A stretch of DNA of 64,000 nucleotides, taken from positions 1,743,730-1,807,729 of the forward strand of contig CAIIXF020000007.1 in assembly GCA_903813345.2 (NCBI GenBank), in the 5' to 3' direction. Of the stretch, positions 32,831-43,270 are shown in pieces (positions within the stretch are counted from its first letter, which is position 1; the number at the start of each line of letters is the position of its first letter). The stretch comes from Owenia fusiformis. Its lineage: Eukaryota > Annelida > Polychaeta > Sabellida > Oweniidae. Position numbers and translations under genes: made by a program. The notes beneath the pieces were generated by a model. That model saw nothing but the letters and a program-made list of their open reading frames with translations, had not been told where the DNA came from and searched no databases.

Positions 32831-34559
32831 TGGGGTCTAATGATACCTTACCCCCAGCTAAATCATTGCCTAAAAGCAATGCGACTCCTTCAACAGGAAG
32901 TTGTGGCCTAACACCAACAATAACTGGCCCTTTGACTAACTCTGATGTGATATGAATACGATGGAGGGGAACTTTAGTAAAACCTAATTCAATGCCTTGC
33001 ATCAAAATATGGGTACCTGTGAATGACTCCTCAGATAAAGGAAGGACACCTTCTAACAACAAAGTCTGTGATGCACCCGTGTCTCTAAGAATCTTAACAG
33101 GCTTTGAATTGGTATCATCACTTGAAAGTGACACAAATCCTTCCGACATGAAAGGCTTATAATCCTCCATAATATCACTATGAGTTGATTTCTCAGTATG
33201 AGTATATGAATCCCAAACAATGGGCTTTCTTGAAATGGGAACTGTAGCACAACCATTTGAATGAGCAGAACCAGACATCTCTCTTCTATTCTTAATCCTA
33301 TAGCATTCAGAAATAAGATGACCAGGCTTTTTACAATAATTACAGGTGACATTTGATTTTGGACCTGAAGAATTTGATTGATCTGATTTTGAGCTAGAGC
33401 TCTGTGATGAATTAGACTGGTCTTTTGCTTTGTTCGTTGTATTTGATGATGAGGACTGATTTGATTTTGAATCATATGAAGGTTTGTTACCTTGGTAACC
33501 TCTAAAGTTAGAATTAGGATTACCTTTGATAAAACTACCCTTATGAGTAAGAGCATAATCATCAGACAGGGTGGCAGCTTGACTTAAAGTTTCTACCTTG
33601 TGTTCATCTAAGTAAGTTCTAATGTGATACTGAACACAGTTTTTGAATTGTTCTATTAGCATAAGCTCTCTGAGCTTTTTGAACTCTTCAGATACATCTT
33701 TAGAGACAAGCCACCTGTCAAAAAGCTGCTCTTGCTCTCGAGCAAACTCAACATGGGTTTGGTCACTCTGTTTGTGGGCATTTCTAAATTTTTGTCTGTA
33801 AGCTTCTGGCACTAGTTCATAAGCTTTAAGAATCGCTTTTTTAATAAGGTCATAATCAGAGCATACTTCTGCTGAGAGAGAGGCAAATATTTCACTTGCT
33901 TTACCAATGAATACACTCTGAAGCATAACTGGCCATGCAGATTTAGGCCAGTCTAGGCTCTGAGCGACTTTTTCAAAATGTGTAAAGTATTTATCAACAT
34001 TTTTCTCTTGAAATTTAGGTACAAATTTGAGAAATTTTGAAGCGTCAAACCTATTTTCAAAATGTTGATGCATAGTAGCATGTTCATCAGTTTTTGATTG
34101 AGCTTCTAATTCAAGACGTTTTAATTCAACTTCTTTTTGAATTTCTTGTTCTCTCAATCTTATTTCTTTTTCATTTTGCATTTCTTGCTCTCTTAATCTT
34201 ATTTCTTTTTCATTTTGCAATTCTTTCTCTCTCAATTCTCTAATTTCTCTTTCTTTTTGAATTTCTAACTCTTTTTCTCTCAATTCTCTTTCATTTTGCA
34301 ACTCTTTTTCTCTCAATTCAAGTTCTTTAAGCCTAATAGGATCAGTATGCTCGACATGCTGGGCTGGCTCCTCAGGCAGAAGTGATTCTGCGACCAAATA
34401 TTGAAGTACAAAGTTTTTAATTGTACCTTTATTGTATGAGCTTTTGACTGACAGGCCAACATGTTTTGCAATTGCCAGAAGTTCAGTTTTCTTTAAATCG
34501 TCAAATTCCTCCAAAGAGGGCGCTTCTAAAAATGTCTCAACCTCAAAACTCATTTTCAA
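32754..34559 (-). CDS. gag: Gag-protease polyprotein of Gmr1-like element, with SCAN-like capsid
   Basis: 601 codons. Residues about 75-155 are a charged coiled coil built from reiterated LREKELQNE and LREQE(M/I)Q units. About 180-345 is the capsid region. Its C-terminal half (FRNAHKQSDQTHVEFAREQ, then LRELMLIEQFKNCV, then A-rich helix) has the SCAN-domain pattern, consistent with the known descent of vertebrate SCAN domains from Gmr1-like Gag. One CCHC knuckle lies near 401 (CNYCKKPGHLISEC). The retropepsin-like active site DTGASQTLL lies near 490, with the second hydrophobic strand ending LLLGNDLAGG. The Gag should assemble particles and could package this RNA. Replication would need RT from a relative. 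Confidence 0.88.
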   Translation of the reverse strand: MKMSFEVETFLEAPSLEEFDDLKKTELLAIAKHVGLSVKSSYNKGTIKNFVLQYLVAESLLPEEPAQHVEHTDPIRLKELELREKELQNERELREKELEIQKEREIRELREKELQNEKEIRLREQEMQNEKEIRLREQEIQKEVELKRLELEAQSKTDEHATMHQHFENRFDASKFLKFVPKFQEKNVDKYFTHFEKVAQSLDWPKSAWPVMLQSVFIGKASEIFASLSAEVCSDYDLIKKAILKAYELVPEAYRQKFRNAHKQSDQTHVEFAREQEQLFDRWLVSKDVSEEFKKLRELMLIEQFKNCVQYHIRTYLDEHKVETLSQAATLSDDYALTHKGSFIKGNPNSNFRGYQGNKPSYDSKSNQSSSSNTTNKAKDQSNSSQSSSSKSDQSNSSGPKSNVTCNYCKKPGHLISECYRIKNRREMSGSAHSNGCATVPISRKPIVWDSYTHTEKSTHSDIMEDYKPFMSEGFVSLSSDDTNSKPVKILRDTGASQTLLLEGVLPLSEESFTGTHILMQGIELGFTKVPLHRIHITSELVKGPVIVGVRPQLPVEGVALLLGNDLAGGKVSLDPIVSDQPCSIEDSVQEDSDISCLCCY

Positions 34560-34642
34560 TTAATTGCTGTCTTCACAATTTAAATGTACAAGTTTTGGAT
34601 TTCTAATTTTGAAATATTTGAATTTTAGCTTGTTGTAGTTGT

Positions 34643-34660
34643 ATCCCGGACGAGCCCCCA
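34643..34660 (-). other. Primer-binding site, tRNA-Pro type
   Basis: Five nucleotides after the 5' LTR the minus strand reads TGGGGGCTCGTCCGGGAT, the 18 nt sequence known as the tRNA-Pro primer-binding site of several vertebrate retroviruses. Minus-strand DNA synthesis of this element is therefore expected to be primed by tRNA-Pro. Confidence 0.9.
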
Positions 34661-34665
34661 ATTTC

Positions 34666-35544
34666 TGTTACGTTCGAAAATAACAGAAAGTAAAAACAGC
34701 AATTAAAATATGATAACAATATATTTATATTTTGAAAACTAAATAATATAACAATGATATAAAGGAGGTTTAATACTTAAGTGATGTCCAATCAATGGTA
34801 CAACGGCTTATTCTTGATGTCGATAAATATCCTTGACGATCCTTGAGAGTGTTCCAGATCATGAAAGTTTCAATAATCGTTATAATTAATAGTTCTCCAA
34901 TGTTTGTAATAATCCAATAATATTGTCGTAATCCTATAATGTTCGTATACAATAATGTTTGATGATAATCCACAAATGTTTGATGATAATCCACAAATGT
35001 TTATGATAATCCACGAATGTATATGATAATCCGTATATAGTGTGTGTTGTAATATATGTCCATATAAAGTCCTCAGGTTGTGGTGTGTTTGTAGTGTTAT
35101 AAATGTTCCCACACTAGGTGTCTGCAATTTTCAGCTAAGAAGATGACCTTTTGATAAACTTTGAAATTCTGCTACAGAGTAGATGTCCAGTTATGATGAC
35201 TTAATTTATCTGCTAATTAGAGTCACTGTGCTGTTCTTTTTATAATGTGAAAGAATGATCCAGAAACGAATCTTCTGGAACTACATCTTGATTGGACATC
35301 TTTAGTGACATGATTTAATTTTAATGAATGGTTATAATTTCTAGAACTCTCTGGATGGTCAAGGGTTAATGAGTCATTCAGTTCAGTTTTGTTTACAAGA
35401 TACAGTGTATAATGTCATTGTGACCTTGACCTAAGATCTCTAATGAAGAATAGCTCAACATATACAGCAAGCATAGATTACAAATTAAAAAACTATAGGT
35501 GAATATAGTAGAATATAATATACATGTAGCTCACTACTGTAACA
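34666..35544 (-). repeat. 5' LTR of Gmr1-like element
   Basis: 879 bp partner of 30274-31152, same length and sequence by eye. A TATAAAAAG box on the minus strand at 35245-35236 marks the promoter. The last six bases GTAACA are followed by the duplicated target ATAC. Confidence 0.93.
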
Positions 35545-35548
35545 ATAC

Positions 35549-36219
35549 CCCGAGTGAAATGTTTGCTTTGTTTACAGTTTATAGAAGGCGTGAATACAGT
35601 CATGTTCGAATATGTAATGATTGTCCATTAAGGTCTGGTAATTTTATTTTCTGGTGCACGAAAGGCTGACTTTTTGGATCCATAAAATCAATTGAAAAAT
35701 AAATGTTTTTCAACTTTTTTGACCTTTCAAAGGTCATTGAAGATCAAATTTAAAGTCAGATTTGAACTTCTGAGAACATGCAGATGATTTTGAAAACAAT
35801 TTCAAGCAAGTTAAAAAAAATACTATTTCGACCTTTTTTGACCTTCAATATGTTCCCATGCTAACTGATATTGGCAGAAATGTATTGGAACCCATAACAA
35901 GTTTATATGTGTTCAGAGTAAAAGTTTGAAGTCAGTCTAAATGTACTTGTTAAATTATTGGAAGTTGTTAGAATTTGTTACAGATGCTGAATGCCAACTA
36001 TTGCTGAGGTCAGAATGACGTCCGCAAAATACAGTCCACAAAAAAGTTGGAGACTCAGACTATAACAAGTCAATACAAGAACACAAATATGAACAACATG
36101 TCCCCACCAATGGGTGATCCTATATACAGCATGATTTTTCATTCTGAATGCCTAACACTAATCAGTTGTGATTTTAAGAGAAAAATCCAATGTGGACGCC
36201 TTAAAATTCAACAGGGCTA
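35549..36219. repeat. Other half of the split palindrome and GACCTT repeat
   Basis: Bases 35549-35620 complete the palindrome interrupted by the LTR element. Bases 35700-35970 carry GACCTTTCAAAGGTCATTGA and TTTTTTGACCTTCAATATG phrases of the dispersed family at 14583. The remaining sequence to 36219 has no gene. Confidence 0.6.
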
Positions 36220-37075
36220 CCTAAAAACTAAGTAGTTTGAGATTTTCATACAAAGAATCATTTTCCAAAATCAAAAATGGCCACCTTAGAATTTACCCAG
36301 AATGTGGAAAAACTAATCACTTCCAAGATTTTCCAACTAAGACTCATCCCTGAAAATTTGAAATTGATCCCTCAAACAGTTAACCTGAAAATGTTTAGAC
36401 AAGACTTTACAGACAGGACAGAAAATTCAAAATGGCTGCCTTAACATTTACCCAGAATGCTGAAAAACTAATCAGATTTAGATTTTCATACTTAAAATCA
36501 TCCCTGAAAATTTGAAATTGATCCATCCAATGGTTATCCTAAAAATGAGTAGACAAGACTTTACCGACACAATTTTAGGATGGAAAATCCAAAATAGCCA
36601 CCTTAAAATTTACCCAGAATGCCAAAAAATTAGTCAGTTCTAGATTTTCATACTAGGAACCAGCCCTGAAAATTTGAAATTGATCCGGAAAACATGTAGA
36701 CAAGACTTTACAGACAAGATTTTAGGATGGAAAATCCAAAATGGCTGCCTTGACATTTACCCAGAATGCCAAAAAACTAATTAGTTCTAGATTTTCATAC
36801 TAAGAATCATCCCCTGAAAATCTGAAATTGATCTACCAAACGGTTCACCTGAAAATGCATAGACAAGACTACAAACAAGATTTTAGGATGGAAAATCCAA
36901 AATGGCTGCCTAAACATTTACCCATGATACCAAAAAACTAATCAGATCTAGATTTTCATCCCTGAAAATTTGAAATTGATCTACTTAACAGTTCAACTGA
37001 AAACGCAAAGACAAGACTTTACAGACAAGACTTTACTTTAGGATGGAAAAGTCCAAAATGGCCGACAATAAAAAA
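36220..37075. repeat. Degenerate tandem repeat, unit about 146-162 bp
   Basis: The phrase ATTTACCCAGAATG recurs at 36291, 36446, 36608, 36754 and (as ATTTACCCATGAT) 36916. Each unit also has CAAAATGGCTGCC, AGATTTTCATAC, CCTGAAAATTTGAAATTGAT and AGACAAGACTTTACAGAC. Five full units are visible, moderately diverged. Confidence 0.88.
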
Positions 37076-37410
37076 GTGATTATGAGTTTTTGCTAATTTC
37101 TTTTTACAAAATTATCGCATATAATTACTGTTAACAATTACATAGGCTTTAACAACAACGTACACCTAAAATTATTTATAAAGCTACTAAATAGTTAAAG
37201 TATGAAAACTCAAAAACACCATTCAAATATGATACAAAGTATTATCTCTCGCTAACTTTTTTTAAGACATTCAAAATGTGTTCATTTTTTAAAAATAATA
37301 GAAAAAGAATGCACTCTTCTTTGTTGCAACTGTAAATTCCTTAAAATAAACTACAGTTTATTTTATTCTGTTGCTACCTAAGTGGGGTTTAAAATCAAAG
37401 AAAAACTTAC
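37076..37410. other. Intron-like interval, no feature recognised
   Basis: AT-rich sequence immediately downstream (minus strand) of the donor of the exon at 37411-37509. Nothing else is seen. Confidence 0.4.
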
Positions 37411-37509
37411 CTGTTGCAGTTGTTCATATTTCTGATTGCAAGCATCCATTCCATCTTGTAGCTTATGCCTGTTCTCAGCTGAAGACAGCTGACTCTCAAT
37501 CTCAGACAT
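37411..37509 (-). CDS. Probable first coding exon of a minus-strand coiled-coil gene
   Basis: On the minus strand an ATG at 37509 opens 33 codons beginning MSEIESQLSSAENRHK and ending KYEQLQQ, followed directly by a strong donor GTAAGTTTTT. An in-frame TAA lies 9 nt upstream, so this is the first usable start. The composition is helical and charged, with heptad-like spacing. Phase at the donor is 0, as is the acceptor of the exon at 14276, and the two encoded segments would join into one continuous helix. Intervening exons may exist that I could not see. The family is not recognised. Confidence 0.55.
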
Positions 37510-38517
37510 ACTGCCGCATTATACAGTCCATTACACCAAAATATTCAGTTGGATGAAGCACTGTTACATACACTGAAAACACAAAATACATACTACTGCA
37601 TTATACAGTCAATTACACTGAAAATTAGACAACAGCAACGCCAAAGCGTAGCAAATCCCATCGAACAGCCATGGCTGGCAATTTTACAAATGAAGTATAT
37701 AGCAAAAATCGTAAAATAACACAGAAAAAATGAGCACCATTTTCAAAATGGTTACTCACTAGCCAAACTGTCATCAGAAAGTGTATGGGAGCATATCGAA
37801 AAAATATTTTTTTCTCGAATGGGTATTCTGCCATATCCAGCTCCCGATCATCCAGTATTTGTTTATTATCACATGTAAACCAAGCTGTATTAATGCAGAA
37901 GAGGTAAATGTTCTTAAGAAGTTGCCTTACTGATTTCTCAAGAGACATGGCACAAGAATTATCAAAAACTAAACTTTGTAAAATGACTCTGAATATGATA
38001 AAAACTTCTTTCCAAAGCATGATTATTTGACAACTGTTGTACAAAAACAGAACAAAATCACTGATACAGATTTGTTAGGCAAAACTAAAACAGAAATATG
38101 GTTCTAATGAAACAATTGTTATTACCATATTCAGCAGCAATATTACATACATTTAATACAATATACTTATCAGCTTGATATCCTTCTGCATTTAATTACG
38201 ATATTTTGTTATAAAATAATGGCTTATTCATTACACTACTTCTTGCTGAATCTTACAATTTGAAACAAAAACTATAATATAGTAGTCAAGACATGCCAAA
38301 TCGCAATGCGAGCAAGGGTACTTAATCAGTGGTAAACTGAGATGTCCATAAAATATGATATAAAAGCACTATAATTAATTAAATAAGACCATATCCTAGT
38401 AACTTCACAGTTCTTAAATTATTTAATCCTAGTACAGATCATATACTACTTTGTACAGTCAATATATGCTAACGTGTGAAATCCATATCCAGGCAAGTGG
38501 GCTAAATAAAGTTTAAC
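37510..38517. other. Intergenic or 5' flank, mostly unrecognised
   Basis: Two short near-copies (GCATTATACAGTCCATTACAC near 37515 and GCATTATACAGTCAATTACAC near 37597) lie just upstream of the minus-strand ATG. Bases 37645-37800 are a worn fragment of the GTAGCAAATCCCATCGAAC repeat family. The rest is AT-rich without a gene. Confidence 0.45.
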
Positions 38518-39320
38518 TAGATAACGGCAACTCTGCGGAGTAGCAAATCCCAACAAACAAAATATCAATTACCGAATTCCAATCAATTATACTCATTACT
38601 TTGGTTGAAAATGAAAAAATTAGATTTTAGAATTGCAAATTCCTGCAAAGCAGCCATTTTGAATTTTCTGAGGTACAAATCTGAAAAATAATACCATAAT
38701 TGTGATCTACTCCAAAATTCCTTCAATTTGAGTATAATATAGCCATACTTTGAAGGGATCGAAAAATTATTGCGAAATCGTACATTAGACGGCCATTTTG
38801 AATTTTACGAGGCTCGAATCAGAAAAAAGATACAATATTTGCAATCTACTCTTAATTGCCTTTCATTTGAGTATAATAAAGCTATACTTCAGAAAGATCT
38901 AAAAATAAGCGAAAATTTGTTTTCCTGTCCCCCCATACATGGCCCCTGGGGGTCAGGATGAAAAACACGGAATATATGTGAAATAGATAAATGTTGTGAA
39001 TACACTACCAAAATTTCAAACAATAATATTAATTACTTTGGTTTAGAATGAAAAATTTATGATTTTTGCGAAAAAGTCCCGTCATTTTTAAAGCGGCGGC
39101 CATCTTGAAAAAATTTTTTTTTGCGTAAAACTATTCACCAATATACATCTTTCCACTAAATATGAAGAAAATCTGTCAACTAGTATTTGAGTTATCTTCC
39201 GGACAGACGGACGGACTGACTGACTGACGGACTGACTGACTGACGGACTGACGGACAAACGGACGGACGGACGGAGGGCTTCACTATATCCCTAACGAAC
39301 TTCGTTCGTTGGGATAATAA
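38518..39320 (+). repeat. Dispersed 800 bp repeat, copy 1
   Basis: It begins CTAGATAACGGCAACTCTGC and GGAGTAGCAAATCCCAAC. Its interior has CAAAATGGC-type motifs and a (GACTGACTGACG)n-like minisatellite. It ends CGAACTTCGTTCGTTGGGAT. The inverted copy is at 59681-60475, with high similarity along the whole length. A 60-odd codon frame shared by the copies reads through the repeat and has no known motif. Ends are TCCCAACRAAC and GTTCGTTGGGA, a short inverted pair. Confidence 0.88.
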
Positions 39321-40204
39321 CTATAATATATGGGCATACAGATGGCTGTACGGATGGACAGGCAGACGGACATACATACAGACAGAAGTAAACAGATGTA
39401 CAGACGGATGGAGGCTTTCTCTATATCCCTCCAAAATTCATTTGATAGGATAAAAATGTACTTTACTGATGTAATAAAACTACTTAATAAATGTAAAACA
39501 ATACTTATTAGATATAGCATATAATGCTGCCATATTCAGCAGACCAAATGATGATAATAAGCACTTGGTTCTAGAGGTGTGGCTTACATGATCAGTTTAC
39601 ACATATAACTTTCAATTTGGGCCATAATCTTGAAATTAATAAGCTACAGTCTTAGATAATGTGTTCATCAGTATTAATAGAATGTTCTAATCTATTGTTA
39701 ACATCATATATTCATTCATTGTTAAATGAAAACAGATAATTCATTACTTCTCTATCATTACCTTCTTCTAAGGCCACTGTATCGTGGCCCGTCCAAAGAT
39801 AAATTCCTGCATGTATAGCATAGACTATATCCTATTTAGTCTGAATTATATTCAGACTATAAGGCACCTATGTTAAAGTTTGGTAATTCCAAATATTTGT
39901 TTACATAGGAAGTGCTATTCAAAATGGCCGATTGGGTAAAATTAATTTGCACATTTGTTACTTCAACTAGCTTTATTTCCACTTGACAATATGCTGTGTT
40001 ACTTTTTATTGCATTTAATTGTACCTTACTATTTAATTGATATTTTGTAATGTTTATTTTATTGAAGAAATGGTTCCACTAATTGATAATTTTGTGCAAG
40101 AAATTTCACTGCAATTTCCACAGGAAAGTAGTACATCATAACAGACTGACTTCTAGTCAGTCTGTTGGATACATACTAATTAAGCAGGTCATGTCGTAAT
40201 CATA
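39321..40204. other. Intergenic, no gene recognised
   Basis: A short CAGACGGACATACATACAGAC-like tract near 39360-39410 continues the minisatellite flavour. Otherwise AT-rich with no recognised feature. Confidence 0.45.
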
Positions 40205-41648
40205 ACACATAAAAAATGGCTACCATTTTCAAAATGGTAGCACACTATAGTCAAATTGTCATCAGAAAATTTCAACAAAATCACATACATGTCAATGGCG
40301 CAGCCATTTTTCAAAATGGCCGCCTACTTGCCAAAATGTCATAAGACAGTGTGCCATGCTTATAGTTTTCACATATCAATGAAATATGAACAAAATCTCT
40401 CTACTACCTCTCGAATTATAGCAAAAAACGTAAAAGGAAGCCATTTTTTAAAATGAGCACCATCTACTAAAAGTGTCTTTAGACAGTGTGCCAATTGCTT
40501 ATACGAGGGTTGTCCCAGAAGTAATGCACTATATGCTCTAACTTTATCAATAATTGATATTTTTCCATGAAATTTTCAGTATAAAATGTTCCTTACAGAC
40601 ATTTTGATCATTCTACAAATTTTCATGTTGACTGATAAAACTATATTGATGTTATAATAAAATCAATTTGGTTAGTTTGGGTAGGGTGGGGCAGGTTATA
40701 CAGTCACGTCAAAAGGAATAAAAAAATTGAAAATATGAAATAATTAATCAACAAATACCATTTTGTGTAGCTATAAGAAGAATGCTCAATTTTACATTTT
40801 AAGATACTAAATTACTATGAGCACATCCTAGATTTAATGGATGTTTATTGCACAGTGTCCCATTTCACATTTTCTCAAAATATAGCCCGTTGCATGTTAT
40901 GTACTTTTGATGCCTGTCAATTTCTTCCACTGTGACTTTTGCCTCCCATGTTTGGAGTTGTCATCCAGGGTCAAGTCATCTCTTTAATCTCTTCTGCCAC
41001 CACATAATTGTAGTTCTATCTGGTATATACTCCTTATATACTTTCTTCATGGTAACATAAGTTTTGCGTGGCTTTGAGTCCAAGTGAAGTATAAAATTAG
41101 GCCACCAAACGCAAGGCCTTCTGTTATCAGGTGAGAATTGCAGCCATTTTTGCAATTTCTTGACTGTGACTGTATATGAATTTGAGACCATTGAATTGTG
41201 GTATTATGACATCACAGTGCTAAATGTCATTATTTGTACTTGGTGAGCATCATTTCCCAAACATTTTGATTATTTAAAAGAAAGATATATTAATAAAATA
41301 ACACTTTGGATCTTTTCATAATTAGAAAAATTGGTACCTGCCCCGCCCACCCCTATCCCCATGTTGCTATAGCAACCATATTAAGACTTAATATTAATGT
41401 TTGATGCTGAAACTTCAGGATATAATAGATAAAACTTTAATTATTATAAACATAAAATTTCAGCTGAATTGAAGAATATTAAATAAAGTGAGAGCATATC
41501 GTGCATTACTTCTGGGACAACCCTCGTACATGTAGTATTCAATGAAATATGAACAAAATCACTCTACTACTTTTCGAATTATAGTAAAAGCCTAAAATGG
41601 CAGTCATTTTTCAAAGTGAACACCTACCAAAAGTGTCATTAGACAGTG
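40205..41648. repeat. Degenerate ATGGC tandem repeat split by a mariner-like element
   Basis: Phrases such as TTCAAAATGGCCGCC, AATGAAATATGAACAAAATC, CGAATTATAGCAAAA and AGACAGTGTGCC recur at about 40205-40500 and again at 41530-41648. The continuity across 40504-41526 shows that the mariner-like element landed inside an existing repeat. Confidence 0.7.
40504..41526 (-). mobile_element. Degenerate mariner/Tc1-like transposon
   Basis: The ends are CGAGGGTTGTCCCAGAAGTA on both strands and continue to match for nearly 40 bp (TGCAC, then ATATGCTCT). The flanks are TA (40502-40503 and 41527-41528). Length is 1023 bp. A broken minus-strand frame near 41191-40920 has helix-turn-helix-like remnants (KTYVTMKKVYKEY, then WWQKRLKR), consistent with a decayed transposase N terminus. 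The catalytic part is not recognisable. Confidence 0.78.
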
Positions 41649-42100
41649 TACTTTTATTCCGTTGTTGCATCGATGATGCAGTTTGTAGTGCGGTAAGATT
41701 GGCATGAAAGTATTGAAAGTCGAATGGAATTGTTTTTCCAATATGGCGACTAGTCAAATGATCATGTGACATTTTCTTCCGGAATATTTTCTCACTTTTC
41801 AATCATCGTTTTCACCACGCTATGAATCAATACAATGAAAAAAATAGCTGTTATATTAAGATTAATAAAAGATCAATCGTTTCTAATAATTTTTTCTGTA
41901 CCCTCGTACGGGAATATGAACGAATATATCGTTTGAAAAATAGGTGTTAAAATCCTCATGTTAAACCTATGAGGGAAAACAAGGAAGTATAAATTTGTTC
42001 CTCCGCGATCTGCATCATGGGAAATATTTTGACCTTATGAGGAAAGATTTTCGCGTCTCCTCTTTTGAAGAGGGAACAGCGATTTCGAGAATTCAATATC
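41649..42100 (+). repeat. Inverted repeat arm (partner at 45091-45542)
   Basis: About 450 bp, starting TACTTTTATTCCGTTG and ending CGAGAATTCAA, present in reverse orientation at 45091-45542 with roughly 93 percent identity by eye. It may be two insertions of one short element or the arms of a foldback transposon. The pair brackets the first two exons of the TTC28-like gene. Confidence 0.85.
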
Positions 42101-43270
42101 AACTTACTGAAATAATTTGGTCTAGTGAAACGTTGGCAGAAAAGCCAAAAAGTGACAGTGACACATTAGACAAATCATAGGATCTTAAGTCATCCAGGCG
42201 AGTTTCTTAGAGCCAAATCAGGGCCAAATCAATTAAACATTTTGGAACTTACCGCGTAGAAATGATCTTTGCTAGATGGCGCTTTCTATTATTTGACTCT
42301 GCTTTTACCATATTGGTAATATATTTAGCATATTTATCTGTCAAACGGTGTTGAAATAGATAATTACCCAAATACATCAAATCAACTAAATTTATAGCCA
42401 CAAAATGAAATTTTACATCCCGATCACCAAACAATGAGAGTAGATACCAAATCAAACCAAACTTTACCAAAAGTTTCCGGCTGCAGAATATTCTCTTTGG
42501 CTTGGTGTTGCTAAGAAGAAAATATCCTCAAGTATTTAGAAATACTGACTTCATTGCTGTACCAAAGGTAATGTTGATTGTTCTATGATGATTTAATATC
42601 TAGATCTCTCGTTTGCCACTTAGAATGAACTAACAGGGATCACACAAGATCAAAATTTTGTTTCTAAAGACAAGGGTTGGATTTTTACATAATTAGAGTC
42701 CATTTCAAGGCTACACTCTCAGACTCTGACCATTTTCTAGGCTACACTCAGACTGTTTACACTGCTCACTCTTGGATATATCACAGGAACTTGTATCAAC
42801 ACCTGACATCGATTGGTGGCCCAACCTGGAAGAGTAATACCCAGATATAGACTATATAAACCTAAAGAATAGAAGCTCATTCTATTTCAGGTTTGGCAAT
42901 AGATCTAGATGTCAGGTGTTGATACAGGTTCCTGTGGGATATATTTAGTTCTAGAACTCAATGTTCGGCCTTCTTTATTCATTCTGATGTTTCTTAGATA
43001 GCCCTATATTGCCGGGGCCATAAGACAAGTCAGATAGGAAAACGAGGCCCAAGGCTAGGTCTAATGTTGCAACATGTTGGACTAGGATCATTTTCCGAGC
43101 CTTTCGTTCAGTGCAATCCGTACCTCCTTTACTGAAGGTACGCAACGAACTAAATGAATTTTGAGAATGGACTAGGATATATTGTGCTGGAGCTTTTATT
43201 GATTCATTAGTTCCATTATTTACGTAACATATCTATTGATGATTACTGTAAACGTAAAGACGGCTTTGTA
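42101..43270. other. Flank of TTC28-like gene with one hairpin
   Basis: A strong inverted repeat at 42777-42942 pairs GGAACTTGTATCAACACCTG with CAGGTGTTGATACAGGTTCC. No exon was recognised; upstream non-coding exons of the TTC28-like gene could be here. Confidence 0.5.

Larger units (their letters stand above)
30274..35544 (-). mobile_element. Gmr1-like Ty3/gypsy retrotransposon, internally deleted (no RT/RNase H), complete with LTRs and target duplication
   Basis: Two 879 bp LTRs that look identical by eye flank gag-protease and a partial integrase. The target duplication is ATAC (30270-30273 and 35545-35548). On the minus strand the order is 5' LTR, PBS, Gag, protease, integrase, PPT, 3' LTR. 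No reverse transcriptase or RNase H motif exists anywhere. Integrase directly after protease, together with a SCAN-like Gag, is the layout of Gmr1-like elements, in which integrase precedes RT. The deletion removed the integrase C-terminal half through RNase H. It is non-autonomous but recently moved. Confidence 0.88.

Noticed and set aside
30274-35544. Ordinary Ty3 element with RT deleted between protease and integrase
   Set aside because: The linker CAVTRAMAK, SCAN-like Gag and uninterrupted passage into integrase fit a Gmr1-like order better, with the deletion after the integrase start; kept as a checkable alternative.
38770-38961. Conserved 60-odd codon peptide shared with 60002-60220
   Set aside because: Similarity extends equally over the non-coding parts of the 800 bp repeat, so there is no sign of protein-level selection.
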